Positions 1 to 8,291 of a stretch of DNA of 64,000 nucleotides are shown here, in pieces. Source of the stretch: Gammaproteobacteria bacterium (lineage in GTDB: Bacteria > Pseudomonadota > Gammaproteobacteria > Steroidobacterales > Foliamicaceae); the NCBI GenBank assembly GCA_011523505.1, contig WTGP01000008.1:62001-126000 (forward strand), in the 5' to 3' direction. Each line of letters starts with the position of its first letter. The stretch's first letter is position 1. The position numbers and the translations under genes are program-made. Under the pieces are notes generated by a model, which was not told the DNA's origin, did no database searches, and saw only the letters and a program-made list of their open reading frames with translations.

Positions 1-341
1 ATGCCGGTGGCCAGCGCCAGCCCGGTAAACGCCAGGCCCACAGGCGCCGCGGCCGCGGAGATGGCGTAGGCCAGCTTCATCCGCCAGACGAGTCCAATTG
101 CCGAGCCGATTGCCATCAGCGCATAGAGCTGCATGGCCAGGTAGGCGGCGGGAACGTGGAAGTAGATGATGCGGTAGGCATCGCCCTGCTGGTAGTCCGG
201 CGGCGCAAGCAGCAATCCGCCGAAAGCGCCGACCGCGATGGCCGCAAGGCCGGACCAGAGCATCCAGGGCTCGATACGCCCCGCGATCCGGTAGAAATGG
301 GGCGGCGAAGCCAGCTTGTGCAGCCAGTTGGGAAGTCGCAT
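1..341 (-). CDS. ccmC: Heme exporter protein CcmC (3' part outside window)
   Basis: Not in the ORF track. Read on the minus strand from the ATG at 341, the frame gives MRLPNWLHKLASPPHFYR, then a hydrophobic segment and the stretch YRIIYFHVPAAYLAMQLYA, which is typical of the CcmC/CcmF heme-handling membrane family. CcmC presents heme to CcmE during cytochrome c maturation at the inner membrane. An in-frame stop lies 17 codons upstream of the ATG, so the start is well bounded. The gene follows ccmB in the usual ccmABC order, but a 143-bp gap containing a repeat separates them. Only about 113 codons are visible; the rest runs off the window. Confidence 0.88.
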   Translation of the reverse strand, partial: MRLPNWLHKLASPPHFYRIAGRIEPWMLWSGLAAIAVGAFGGLLLAPPDYQQGDAYRIIYFHVPAAYLAMQLYALMAIGSAIGLVWRMKLAYAISAAAAPVGLAFTGLALATG

Positions 342-400
342 CTTGGGCAGCCGGACGTGATCAGGAGCAGGCGAAGTTCAGCCCTGTATTTTAGCCTGTA

Positions 401-478
401 GCGTGGGTGGGAGGGCGTCCCGTCCTCCACGTAGGCAGGACGCCTTCGCTCCCGGTGTGGAAGGCGGGACCCCCTCCC
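401..478. repeat. Palindromic intergenic repeat between ccmB and ccmC
   Basis: The gap between ccmB and ccmC holds GC-rich inverted sequence: GGAGGGCGTCCCG followed by CAGGACGCCTTCGCTCCCGG. The reverse complement of the second part, CCGGGAGCGAAGGCGTCCTG, nearly matches 40298-40317. GAAGGCGGGAC also recurs near 47050. It looks like a REP-type extragenic palindrome or mRNA-stabilising hairpin within the ccm operon; function is inferred from position only. Confidence 0.5.
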
Positions 479-484
479 CCCAAT

Positions 485-1150
485 TCAGTTTGCCGTCGCG
501 CGGAGCGCAGCGCCCGCGGCCCACGGCAACAGCCCCACGGCCACCAGCAGAAAGGCCCCCAGCATCATCAGAGGCGCTCCTGCCGGCAGTCCGTCCACCG
601 CCAGCTCCGTTCCGCGCACGCCGAACAGCAATACCGGCAATGCCAGCGGCAGGACCAGCAGCGCCAGCAGACCCACGCCTCGGCGCAGCCCCGCGGTCAG
701 CGCGGCGGCCACGGTCGCCAGCAGAATCAGCGCCGGCGTCCCCAGCGCCAGCGTCGCCGGCAGGATCACCAGCGCAGTTCCTTGCATGCCGTAACTTGCG
801 GCAAGCACCGGCGAAAGAAGAACCAGCGGCAGTCCGAAAACGCACCAGTTGGCGCCCGCCTTGGCCAGCGCCAGCCAGGCCGGATCGACCGCGCTCAGGA
901 GCATCAGGTCCAGCGTCCCGTCGTCGCGGTCCGGCTGGAACAACAGCGGCATGGAGAGCAGCATCGAGAGAAAGGCCACCACCCAGATCACGCCGGCGCC
1001 CCATTGCGCAAGCAGCTCCGGCTCCAGTCCCGCGACGATCGAAAAGAGAGACGTGGAGATAAGGAAAAAAGTAATATTTATAATGATATGTATCCACTTC
1101 TTGAAGTAGATCAAGAACTCATGCTGCAGCACGGTCAGCCAGATGCTCAT
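485..1150 (-). CDS. ccmB: Heme exporter protein CcmB (ABC permease subunit)
   Basis: About 221 residues with roughly six hydrophobic segments, the usual size for CcmB. Together with CcmA it forms the ABC module that releases holo-CcmE during cytochrome c maturation. Family features include an N-terminal LQHEFLIYFKKW-like amphipathic stretch and FQPDRDDGTLDLMLLSAVDP after the second membrane segment. The ORF track start at 1198 is extended; the ATG at 1150 overlaps the ccmA stop by ATGA, which indicates translational coupling, so I use it. Confidence 0.93.
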   Translation of the reverse strand: MSIWLTVLQHEFLIYFKKWIHIIINITFFLISTSLFSIVAGLEPELLAQWGAGVIWVVAFLSMLLSMPLLFQPDRDDGTLDLMLLSAVDPAWLALAKAGANWCVFGLPLVLLSPVLAASYGMQGTALVILPATLALGTPALILLATVAAALTAGLRRGVGLLALLVLPLALPVLLFGVRGTELAVDGLPAGAPLMMLGAFLLVAVGLLPWAAGAALRATAN

Positions 1151-1761
1151 CTGCTGACCCCAAGAAACAACTGCGCGACCGGCCCCGGGAAATCCCAATC
1201 CAGACGGTGCCCAGCCAGCACCGCACAGCCGCCACCCTCAAGATGCGAACCTAGTTCCTGCTGCAGCCACTCCCTGCCCTGCGCATCCAGGTTGGCGTCC
1301 GGCTCGTCCAGCAACCACAGCGGCGGCCCAGCCCCGATCAGACCTGCCAGCGCCAATCGCCGGCGCTGGCCATACGACAGTTGCGAAGCAGCCCGCTCCT
1401 GCAGACCGCTCAAGCCTGCCTTTTCGAGCAGTTGGTCCTCCCTTCCCGTCGAACCAGCAAGCCTCAGCGTAAAGGCCAGGTTACGGCGCACGCTCAACTC
1501 TCCCTTGACGCCGTCCTTGTGACCCAGCCACCCCATACTGCGCAGGTAGCGCGCCGGGTCGCTTCGAAACCGCACACCGTTCAGCTCGACAGTTCCCGAC
1601 TCCAGCGGCAGCAGGCCGGCCAGGGACCGCAACAGCGAGGTCTTGCCTGAACCGTTCGGTCCCTTCAGCAGCAACAGCGCACCCGGCGCCAGGCTGAAGG
1701 ACAGTTCGTGGAAGAGGCGCCGTTCCCCGCGCCAGAGAGTCAGCCCCTGCGCCGCAAGCAT
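1147..1761 (-). CDS. ccmA: Heme exporter ATP-binding protein CcmA
   Basis: ABC ATPase of 204 residues. Walker A is GPNGSGKTS (about residues 34-42), the signature is LSYGQRRRLALAGL, and Walker B is LWLLDEPDANLD. The short length and the position just upstream of ccmB identify CcmA rather than a generic ABC protein. It supplies ATP hydrolysis for the CcmABCD complex on the cytoplasmic face. It ends in a 4-bp ATGA overlap with ccmB and starts 8 bp after the MDR dehydrogenase stop, so all four minus-strand genes may be co-transcribed. Confidence 0.94.
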   Translation of the reverse strand: MLAAQGLTLWRGERRLFHELSFSLAPGALLLLKGPNGSGKTSLLRSLAGLLPLESGTVELNGVRFRSDPARYLRSMGWLGHKDGVKGELSVRRNLAFTLRLAGSTGREDQLLEKAGLSGLQERAASQLSYGQRRRLALAGLIGAGPPLWLLDEPDANLDAQGREWLQQELGSHLEGGGCAVLAGHRLDWDFPGPVAQLFLGVSR

Positions 1762-1769
1762 CGTGACTT

Positions 1770-2777
1770 CTAGCCGATTCTCACCAGCAGTTTGCCGAAA
1801 TGCTCGCCCCGGGTGATCGAACCGATGGCCTCCGGGCCTTCCGGCAGGGAATACTCGCGGTCAATTACGGCGGAGATGCCGTGCTTGACCAGGTGTGCGT
1901 TCAACGCCCGGTGGTCGTCGCGGGCGCCCACCGTAATCCCGTGAATGCCGGCGCACTTTCCGATCAGGGCCATGGCGCTCAACTCGGCGCTCACGCCGCC
2001 CAGCGCGCCCAGGACCCCGATCGAGCCGCCAAGTCCGAGGGCCTGCAGCGACTGGCCCAACGTGCCCATGCCGCCGGTCTCCACCACCACGTCCACGCCG
2101 CCCCCGGCGCGCTGGAAGGCTTCCGCTCCCCATTCGGGTGTCTGCTTGTAGTTGATCGTTTCATCCGCGCCCAATTCCCTGGCCCGCTCCAGCTTCTCGT
2201 CGCTTGAAGAGGTGATGACCGCGGTCGCACCGAAGGCCTTTGCGATCTGCAGGGCAAAGATGGAAACCCCGCCGGTGCCCAGCATCAGCACCTTGGAGCC
2301 CGGCCCCACCGGGCCGCCGCAATGCAGCGCGGTCCATGCCGTAACGCCCGCGCAGGCCAGCGACGCCGCCGTTTCCGTGGTCATTTCGTCGGGCACGGCC
2401 AGCAATGCCGATTCCGGAAACACGCCCAATTCGGTGAGCGCCCCCGGCGCCTCGCATCCGGTTGTGCGGGTGCGCACGCCGGGCCGCACCGGCTGTGACT
2501 CCCAGTCCTGCCAGAACACCGTCATGACGCGGTCGCCCGGCTCAAACTCCATGACTTCCGAGCCGACCGACTCCACCACCCCTGCCCCGTCGGACAACGG
2601 AATCAGCGGGTATTCCTTGCCGCCGCCGTAGATGCCGGCGCAGATCATGAAATCCCGGTAGTTGATCGCAGCCGCCTGCATCCGCACACGCACCTCGCCC
2701 GGCCCGGGCTCCGACGCCGCGCCCGAAACGACCTCGAGGTTCTCCAGGCCGGACGCCGTCAACTGCACGCACTGCAT
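1770..2777 (-). CDS. Zinc-independent MDR family NAD(P)-dependent oxidoreductase
   Basis: A 335-residue medium-chain dehydrogenase/reductase. It has an N-terminal GroES-like domain (INYRDFMI, then GAGVVESVG) and a Rossmann nucleotide-binding segment GTGGVSIFALQIAKAFGA near residues 166-183. Catalytic-zinc cysteines are not evident where zinc alcohol dehydrogenases have them, which places it near the quinone reductase/crotonyl-CoA reductase-like branch. The substrate cannot be told from sequence. It is upstream of ccmA on the same strand, 8 bp apart. The ATG at 2777 is the first in frame and aligns with the family N-terminus. Confidence 0.85.
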   Translation of the reverse strand: MQCVQLTASGLENLEVVSGAASEPGPGEVRVRMQAAAINYRDFMICAGIYGGGKEYPLIPLSDGAGVVESVGSEVMEFEPGDRVMTVFWQDWESQPVRPGVRTRTTGCEAPGALTELGVFPESALLAVPDEMTTETAASLACAGVTAWTALHCGGPVGPGSKVLMLGTGGVSIFALQIAKAFGATAVITSSSDEKLERARELGADETINYKQTPEWGAEAFQRAGGGVDVVVETGGMGTLGQSLQALGLGGSIGVLGALGGVSAELSAMALIGKCAGIHGITVGARDDHRALNAHLVKHGISAVIDREYSLPEGPEAIGSITRGEHFGKLLVRIG

Positions 2778-2959
2778 AAGTTTCTCCCTCGGAAAATCCC
2801 AAATGAATCGCTGTCAGAGGGCGGATTGTGCCCTATTCCCCCCAGGAAGGGGTCTCAATCGCCTGGTCACAGCGTATCGTTTCCGCCAATTGCCAAGATC
2901 GCCGATTCTGTATAGCCTTGCAGCATAGGGGATTCATACATTGACCGGGGACCGGGACC

Positions 2960-4084
2960 ATGCAGAAACCGACACTGAAGGACGTTTACCGCCCCACCCA
3001 TGACGAGGCGGCAAGGCACGCATTCGTCGGCGCGTTGAAGGGCTACCTGAACGGTCCGCTGGAAGCGCGCCTTGCAGGTCACTACGAGGGCAACCTCAAA
3101 CCCGCTTACGTCGAGGCACGCGGACGCGAACCGGAGAACCGCACGGAGGGAACCGAGGCGTTTCGCGACGATCACCTCTACCAGCTTTGGGGGAGTTCGG
3201 TGTTTACCTCCCAGGACCTGATGTGGGAGACGGTGGGCGAAACCTGCGATCGGCTGCTTCCGGACTTTGAAGCGCGGCGAGAGGAACTGGCGAACCGGGA
3301 ACTGCACGGCCGTCTCGAAATCGAGGAAGGATTCGTCCCCCCGGATCCCATCCGCCGCGTGGAAATCCACCGCCAGCCGGGTGGCTATTTCGGGCAATCG
3401 GGCGATACCAGCCTGCGCCTGGGCATGGACTACATGGGCACGGGCGAGCTCTATCGAGCCGCCAAGGGCCTGTCGGAAGGCGACGAAGTCGGCGACCCGG
3501 GGATGGGCAAATTCCTCCTCGGCGCTCTCGGACGCCGGTTTCCCGATGCCGATCCCGGTTCCGTGCTCGACATGGGCTGCGGAGTCGGCGTCCACACGGT
3601 TGCCTACAAACAGGCATTCCCGAATGCGGAGGTATGGGGCGTGGACCTGTCCGCGCCTTTCCTCCGCTTTGCCCACGTATGGGCGGAAGACAAGGGCCTG
3701 GCCATCAACTACCGGCAGGCCAATGCCAACGACACCGGCTTCGCCGACGGGCAGTTTGACCTGATCGTGTCGCACATCATGTTTCATGAGACCTGGCACG
3801 ACATCCTTCCCGGAATCATGGAGGAGGCCCATCGCCTGCTGGCACCCGGCGGGATTTTCCTGAACGGGGATACGCCCTATCAACCTGACCGCCTGTCCAT
3901 GACCAAGCAGGTCACCAACCACTGGCAGGTCGTCAATAACGGAGAGCCCTTCTGGACCGGCTATGCCGACACCGATATGCGCCAGGCGCTGATCGACGGC
4001 GGCTTCGACCCGCAGCACGTCTTCGCCGAATACGACCCCCTGGGTTCGGGCGAATACTTCATATTCGGCGGAGTCAAGGCGTGA
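2960..4084 (+). CDS. Class I SAM-dependent methyltransferase, QPGGY module copy 1
   Basis: A 374-residue protein with a helical N-terminal half, a linker motif VEIHRQPGGYFG, and a Rossmann methyltransferase domain. Motif I is VLDMGCGVGVHT (about residue 203), followed by AEVWGVDLSAPFLRFAHVW, the motif IV region FDLIVSHIMFHE, and LLAPGGIFLNGD. Substrate unknown. The same QPGGY-x-G linker and C-terminal order occur at 60378-61427 and 62311-63558, so these are paralogues. The stop overlaps the ATG of the small gene downstream (TGATG), indicating coupled translation. The long minus-strand ORF across it is a shadow. Confidence 0.85.
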   Translation: MQKPTLKDVYRPTHDEAARHAFVGALKGYLNGPLEARLAGHYEGNLKPAYVEARGREPENRTEGTEAFRDDHLYQLWGSSVFTSQDLMWETVGETCDRLLPDFEARREELANRELHGRLEIEEGFVPPDPIRRVEIHRQPGGYFGQSGDTSLRLGMDYMGTGELYRAAKGLSEGDEVGDPGMGKFLLGALGRRFPDADPGSVLDMGCGVGVHTVAYKQAFPNAEVWGVDLSAPFLRFAHVWAEDKGLAINYRQANANDTGFADGQFDLIVSHIMFHETWHDILPGIMEEAHRLLAPGGIFLNGDTPYQPDRLSMTKQVTNHWQVVNNGEPFWTGYADTDMRQALIDGGFDPQHVFAEYDPLGSGEYFIFGGVKA

Positions 4085-4365
4085 TGACGGCCGCCGGCGA
4101 CGATGCCGCGCGGCCCCACAAGCTGCCGCGTCCACGCCAGATCCAGGACCTGAACCCCGATCAGCTGGTAGCCGTCATCTGGCGGCTGGCGATGGAAATC
4201 TGCGTGCTGCGCGACCGGCTCGGCACGCACGAGGCCCTGCTTGCCGGACAAAACGTGCTTTCCCGCAACGACATCGAAGCCTATTCGCCCTCGAAGGACG
4301 AAGCGGCCGCCCGTCTGAAGGCCCGCACCGAGCTGATCGAGAACATCATCAACGACCTGAGCTAG
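4084..4365 (+). CDS. Small partner protein of QPGGY methyltransferase, copy 1
   Basis: About 93 residues, soluble and charged, with no recognised domain name. The body reads LVAVIWRLAMEICVLRDRLG, then a short turn, then YSPSKDEAAARLKARTELI. Two other small genes next to paralogous methyltransferases (61476-61754 and 61953-62297) share the same pattern: hydrophobic helix, E-[IL]-W/C-x-x-R-x-R, acidic turn, Y-x-P-[ST]-x-x-E, amphipathic helix. It overlaps the methyltransferase stop by one base (TGATG); a GTG at 4081 is an alternative start. It is probably a helical-hairpin partner or regulatory subunit, which is inference from pairing. Confidence 0.7.
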   Translation: MTAAGDDAARPHKLPRPRQIQDLNPDQLVAVIWRLAMEICVLRDRLGTHEALLAGQNVLSRNDIEAYSPSKDEAAARLKARTELIENIINDLS

Positions 4366-4392
4366 CCCCGAAACGGCCACGAGGAGGAAGTC

Positions 4393-5271
4393 ATGTGCGA
4401 TGACCGAACATTCAGGGAATCCCGCGAGTATCTGAACGACAGGAACGAGCTGAGCCGGCGCAGGTTCACCCAGCTTTCCGCCGGGGCCGGGCTCGCAATG
4501 CTGTTGCCGCGGGCTGCCAATGCGCAGGAAGTGACCGAACAGAATGTAGAAGTCACCACGCCCGACGGCGTCGCGGACTGCTATTTCGTGCATCCCGCGT
4601 CCGGACGCCATCCCGGTGTCCTGGTGTGGCCGGACATTCTCGGCCTTCGCCCGGCGTTCAAGCAGATGGGCCGGCGGCTAGCCGAGTCGGGCTACTCGGT
4701 CCTCGTGGTCAATCCCTTCTACCGCTCGGCGCGCGCACCGGTTGTGCCCGAAGGCGCGACCTTCCAGGACGAGTCGGTAAGGGACACGGTCTTCCCGCTC
4801 TATCGCCAGCTCAGTGCCGAAACCCACGTCACCGACGCCCGGGCCTTTGTCGATTTCCTCGACTCGCAGGCAGCCGTGGATCCGGACCGCAGGATGGGCA
4901 CCACCGGTTACTGCATGGGCGGCCCGATGACGATGCGAACCGCCTGGGCGCGCTCCGACCGCATCGGCGCCGGCGCATCGTTCCACGGCGGCGGGCTCGT
5001 TACCGATGGGCCGGACAGCCCGCACCTGCTCGTTGGCGAAATGAACGCGCACTACCTGTTCGCCGTCGCCGAGAACGACGACGACAGCGATCCGGAAGCG
5101 AAGAACGTGCTGCGCAAGACCTTCGCGGCGGCCGGACTTCCCGCCGAGATCGAGGTCTACGAGGGGGCGCTGCACGGCTGGTGCCCGCCGGACTCGTCCG
5201 TCTATAACGAGGCGCAGGCCGAACGGGCCTGGAGCCGGCTGCTCGTCCTGTTCGACACCGCGCTCGCCTGA
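4393..5271 (+). CDS. Tat-exported dienelactone hydrolase family protein
   Basis: A 292-residue alpha/beta hydrolase. The N-terminal region carries a twin-arginine signal, LSRRRFTQLSAGAGLAMLL, ending near NAQE, so periplasmic export in folded form is predicted. The nucleophile region GTTGYCMGGPM has a cysteine in the elbow as in dienelactone hydrolases, with a likely acid in AVAENDDD and a histidine in LHGWCPP. It hydrolyses a lactone or ester; the substrate is unknown. It follows the methyltransferase/small-protein pair on the same strand after 27 bp, with GAGGAGG shortly before the ATG. A similar Tat-hydrolase follows the third module at 63563. Confidence 0.88.
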   Translation: MCDDRTFRESREYLNDRNELSRRRFTQLSAGAGLAMLLPRAANAQEVTEQNVEVTTPDGVADCYFVHPASGRHPGVLVWPDILGLRPAFKQMGRRLAESGYSVLVVNPFYRSARAPVVPEGATFQDESVRDTVFPLYRQLSAETHVTDARAFVDFLDSQAAVDPDRRMGTTGYCMGGPMTMRTAWARSDRIGAGASFHGGGLVTDGPDSPHLLVGEMNAHYLFAVAENDDDSDPEAKNVLRKTFAAAGLPAEIEVYEGALHGWCPPDSSVYNEAQAERAWSRLLVLFDTALA

Positions 5272-5282
5272 CGAGCGCCCGG

Positions 5283-6461
5283 CTACAGGTTCGAAACGAA
5301 CCGGGCGATTCGATCCATGCCCTCGTCGATGTGGGGTTGATCGAGCGCGAATGAAATCCTGACGAATCCCTCGCCGGCGGCGCCGAAACTCGTTCCGTCG
5401 ATCAGCGCAACTCCTTCTTCCGCGAGCAGGCGGTCCTGAAAGGTGCGCCCCGACAAGCCCGTTTTCGTGATATTCGGAAAAACGTAAAACGCGCCGCCGG
5501 GCGTCGGGCACGAGAACAGGGAAAGCCCATTCAGGCGGTCGACCAGACGTGTCCGGCGCGACGCGAATTCCGACACCATTGCGGATACGCTGCCCTGCGG
5601 CCCCTCAAGCGCCGCAAGACCGCCCATCTGTGCCGCGTTGTTCACGCAGGAATGGCAGTTGATGGCCAGCCGCGTGACCTTGTCCGCGAGTTGCCGCGGC
5701 CATACCGAGTATCCGAGGCGCCATCCCGTCATCGCGTAGGTCTTGCTCCAGCCGTTCAGCACGATCAGCCGGTCGCGAATCCCGGGGTATTCGAGAAGGC
5801 TCGGAGGGCGGCGTTCGTCAAAGTAGATCCGGTCATAGATCTCGTCGGACAGGATCGCGACCCGGGGATGCTCCATCAGCCCCTCGACCAGGCGGTCCAC
5901 GTCCTGCCTGGCGGTAACGCCTCCGGTTGGATTGGAGGGTGAATTGAGAATGATGAGTCGCGTGCGCTCCGTGACCCGCGACAGCACCGACTCCGGATCG
6001 AGAGAAAAACCGCGCGATTCTTCCAACCGATAGGGCGTCGCCGCGGCTCCGGAAAAATCAATCATCGAGCGATAGATCGGAAACCCGGGGTCCGGATACA
6101 GGATTTCCACCCCGGACTCGCCAAACAGGAGCATCGCAAAGAACATGACGGGTTTGGCGCCGGGCGTGATGAAGACCCGGTCGGGCGCGACGTCGACGCC
6201 GAGCCGCCGGTGCAGATCGGCCGCAACCGCTTCGCGAAGGATGGGCAGACCCGGTGGGTCGGTATAACCGTGACTGCCGTCCCGCAGCGCCTTGCGCGCG
6301 GCCTCGATCGCCGTTTTCGGCGGTTTGGCGTCAGGCTGTCCTATGCCCAGGTTGATGACATCGTGACCCTCCGCCGCCATTTGGTTCGCGCGCATGAGGA
6401 CGTCGAATGCGCTTTCCGTGCCCAGGCGGTTCACGCGCGCGGCGAGCGTCAATTCGTTCAT
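5283..6461 (-). CDS. PLP-dependent aminotransferase, class I/II
   Basis: A 392-residue fold-type I aminotransferase of the AspC/AlaA type. Visible features are INLGIGQPD near the N-terminus, the substrate/PLP motif NSPSNPTGG, DEIYDRIYFD, and the Schiff-base lysine in NGWSKTYAMTGWRLGY. The C-terminal arginine region GFVRISFA is present. The amino-acid substrate cannot be fixed. It lies 34 bp downstream of the TRAP transporter large permease on the same strand, so it probably transaminates the imported acid. It converges with the hydrolase gene. Confidence 0.88.
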   Translation of the reverse strand: MNELTLAARVNRLGTESAFDVLMRANQMAAEGHDVINLGIGQPDAKPPKTAIEAARKALRDGSHGYTDPPGLPILREAVAADLHRRLGVDVAPDRVFITPGAKPVMFFAMLLFGESGVEILYPDPGFPIYRSMIDFSGAAATPYRLEESRGFSLDPESVLSRVTERTRLIILNSPSNPTGGVTARQDVDRLVEGLMEHPRVAILSDEIYDRIYFDERRPPSLLEYPGIRDRLIVLNGWSKTYAMTGWRLGYSVWPRQLADKVTRLAINCHSCVNNAAQMGGLAALEGPQGSVSAMVSEFASRRTRLVDRLNGLSLFSCPTPGGAFYVFPNITKTGLSGRTFQDRLLAEEGVALIDGTSFGAAGEGFVRISFALDQPHIDEGMDRIARFVSNL

Positions 6462-6495
6462 AGCGCCAGCCTCCGCGGTGCGCTGCCAGGAAGCA

Positions 6496-7812
6496 CTACC
6501 AAAGCCCCGGCAGCCACAGGCAAAGGGCCGGCATGGACAGGATGAGCGCGAGGACGACGAGTCCGCTCAGCAGGCATGGGACGACGCCCCGGAATGATTC
6601 CCCCAGCGGGGTATCACGGTCCAGCGAATTGATCACATAGACGTTGAGGCCGATGGGCGGGGTAATCAGGCCGATCTCGACCGTGAAAAGGGCCAGAACG
6701 CCAAACCAGACGGCGATCTGTTCCTCCGTGTAGCCGAAGTCCAGACCGATCAGCAGCGGGAAGAAGACCGGGACCGTCAGCAGGATCATGGCCAGACTGT
6801 CCATCACGCAGCCAAGGAGCAGGTAGGCCAGCAGGATGCCGACCAGGATCAGGACCGGCGACAGTCCGGACCCCGTCAGCGCGTCGGCCAGCTCGGTCGT
6901 GACCTGCGAGAGCGCCAGAAAGCTGTTCAGTATTTGCGCCGATATCAGGATGAGGAAGATCATCGCGGTGGTTTTCGCCGTTTCGAGCAGACACGACGCG
7001 AAAGCCGCCCAACTGAGCCGGCCCGACGCGAGAGCTACCAGGCCGGTGGCCGCGGCGCCGATGGCTGCGCCCTCCGTTGGCGTGAACAGGCCGAAATAGA
7101 TGCCGCCGACTACCGAAAGGAAAATGAGCACTACCGGCCACACCATGCCCAGGCTGCGGATGCGCTGGCGTATCGGCAGCGCCTCAACCACGGGACCGGC
7201 CCCGGGTTTGAACCGCACGTAGGCGGCGATCGCAATCGTGTAGCCCAGCGTCGCGATCAGTCCCGGCACCACTGCAGCCAGAAAAAGCTTGCCGATCGAC
7301 TGCTCGGTGATGACCGCGTAGATCACGAGGATCACCGACGGAGGGATCAGGATCCCGAGCGTTCCGCCGGCCGCCAGGGCGCCGGTAGCCAGGCCGCCGG
7401 AATAGTTGTGGCGCTTCATCTCGGGCAGGGCCACGGAGGCCATCGTTGCGCCGGTGGCGATCGAGGAGCCGCAGACGGAGCCGAAGGCGGCGCTGCCGAC
7501 GATGGTCGACATCGCCAGCCCGCCCCGGTAGTGGCCCGTCCAGGCGCGCGCCGAGTCGAATAGCCGGCGGCCGAGCCCCGCCCGGGTCGCGAACTGGCCC
7601 ATCAGCAGGAACAGCGGCAGGACCGACAGCGTATAACTGGACACGCGCCCGAAAGGAACGGTATTCAGCAGATTGAGGAACGCAGGCCATCCCGCGAGCG
7701 AGGCGAAACCGAAGCCGCCCGTCACGAACATGGCTATCGCGACCGGCATCCTCAGTGCGATAAGCAGCAGGCAGACGCCGAACATCAGGGCGCCGAACTC
7801 GACGCTGCTCAT
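6496..7812 (-). CDS. dctM: TRAP transporter large permease (DctM-like)
   Basis: A 438-residue integral membrane protein with about 12 hydrophobic segments, the standard length for DctM. Family landmarks are GSAAFGSVCGSSIATGATM in the first half and the C-terminal VEIGLITPPIGLNVYVI. It forms the Na+-coupled translocation unit of a tripartite ATP-independent periplasmic transporter. The ATG overlaps the dctQ stop (ATGA), so translation is coupled. The solute is unknown, probably an organic or amino acid given the aminotransferase next door. Confidence 0.93.
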   Translation of the reverse strand: MSSVEFGALMFGVCLLLIALRMPVAIAMFVTGGFGFASLAGWPAFLNLLNTVPFGRVSSYTLSVLPLFLLMGQFATRAGLGRRLFDSARAWTGHYRGGLAMSTIVGSAAFGSVCGSSIATGATMASVALPEMKRHNYSGGLATGALAAGGTLGILIPPSVILVIYAVITEQSIGKLFLAAVVPGLIATLGYTIAIAAYVRFKPGAGPVVEALPIRQRIRSLGMVWPVVLIFLSVVGGIYFGLFTPTEGAAIGAAATGLVALASGRLSWAAFASCLLETAKTTAMIFLILISAQILNSFLALSQVTTELADALTGSGLSPVLILVGILLAYLLLGCVMDSLAMILLTVPVFFPLLIGLDFGYTEEQIAVWFGVLALFTVEIGLITPPIGLNVYVINSLDRDTPLGESFRGVVPCLLSGLVVLALILSMPALCLWLPGLW

Positions 7813-8291
7813 CGTGCCGAAGTCTTCAGGTGGCGAAAGAGCAGCAGAACGCAGACCATCGTCAGCAGTCCCGCACCGAGCAGGGACGAGAAATACGCCC
7901 AGTGGACCGGAATGCCCAGAAACACGGTCGTCTCGCCGTCTTCGAGCTTGTGCATGGCGCCGATGAACAGGCGCCAGGTGATCAGGCCCGCGACGATCGC
8001 GAACGTGATGTTGTGCACGGCGTCCAGCGCCGCCCTGAATCGTGGAGGCAATTTCCCGGTAAACAACTCCACGACGATATTGGCGTTGGTGATGTGGCAG
8101 TACGGAAAAAAGGCGAACACCGCGATCCCGATCGCGAGTTCGGTGATTTCATAGTCGCCCGGAACCGGCGCGTTGAACAGATAGCGCCCGAGCACGCTGA
8201 CCACCGTCATCCCCATCACGCCGACCAGCAGCAGGCCTCCCGCCAGCGCGACGGCGCGCGTCAGCCGCTCCAGGCGGCCGTCAGGGCTCAT
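7809..8291 (-). CDS. dctQ: TRAP transporter small permease (DctQ-like)
   Basis: About 160 residues with four hydrophobic segments, as expected for DctQ. Landmarks are VVSVLGRYLFNAPVPGDYEI after the first membrane segment and a conserved FFPYCHITNANIVVELF. The ORF track extends to 8381, but the added N-terminus is just the dctP C-terminal DNA in another frame. The ATG at 8291 overlaps the dctP end by 11 bp, gives the normal size, and is chosen. Confidence 0.88.
   Translation of the reverse strand: MSPDGRLERLTRAVALAGGLLLVGVMGMTVVSVLGRYLFNAPVPGDYEITELAIGIAVFAFFPYCHITNANIVVELFTGKLPPRFRAALDAVHNITFAIVAGLITWRLFIGAMHKLEDGETTVFLGIPVHWAYFSSLLGAGLLTMVCVLLLFRHLKTSAR

Noticed and set aside
2867-4135. 422-residue minus-strand ORF opposite the first methyltransferase
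   Set aside because: High-G+C codon bias opens the antisense frame; the plus-strand frame has clear SAM motifs and a coupled partner gene.
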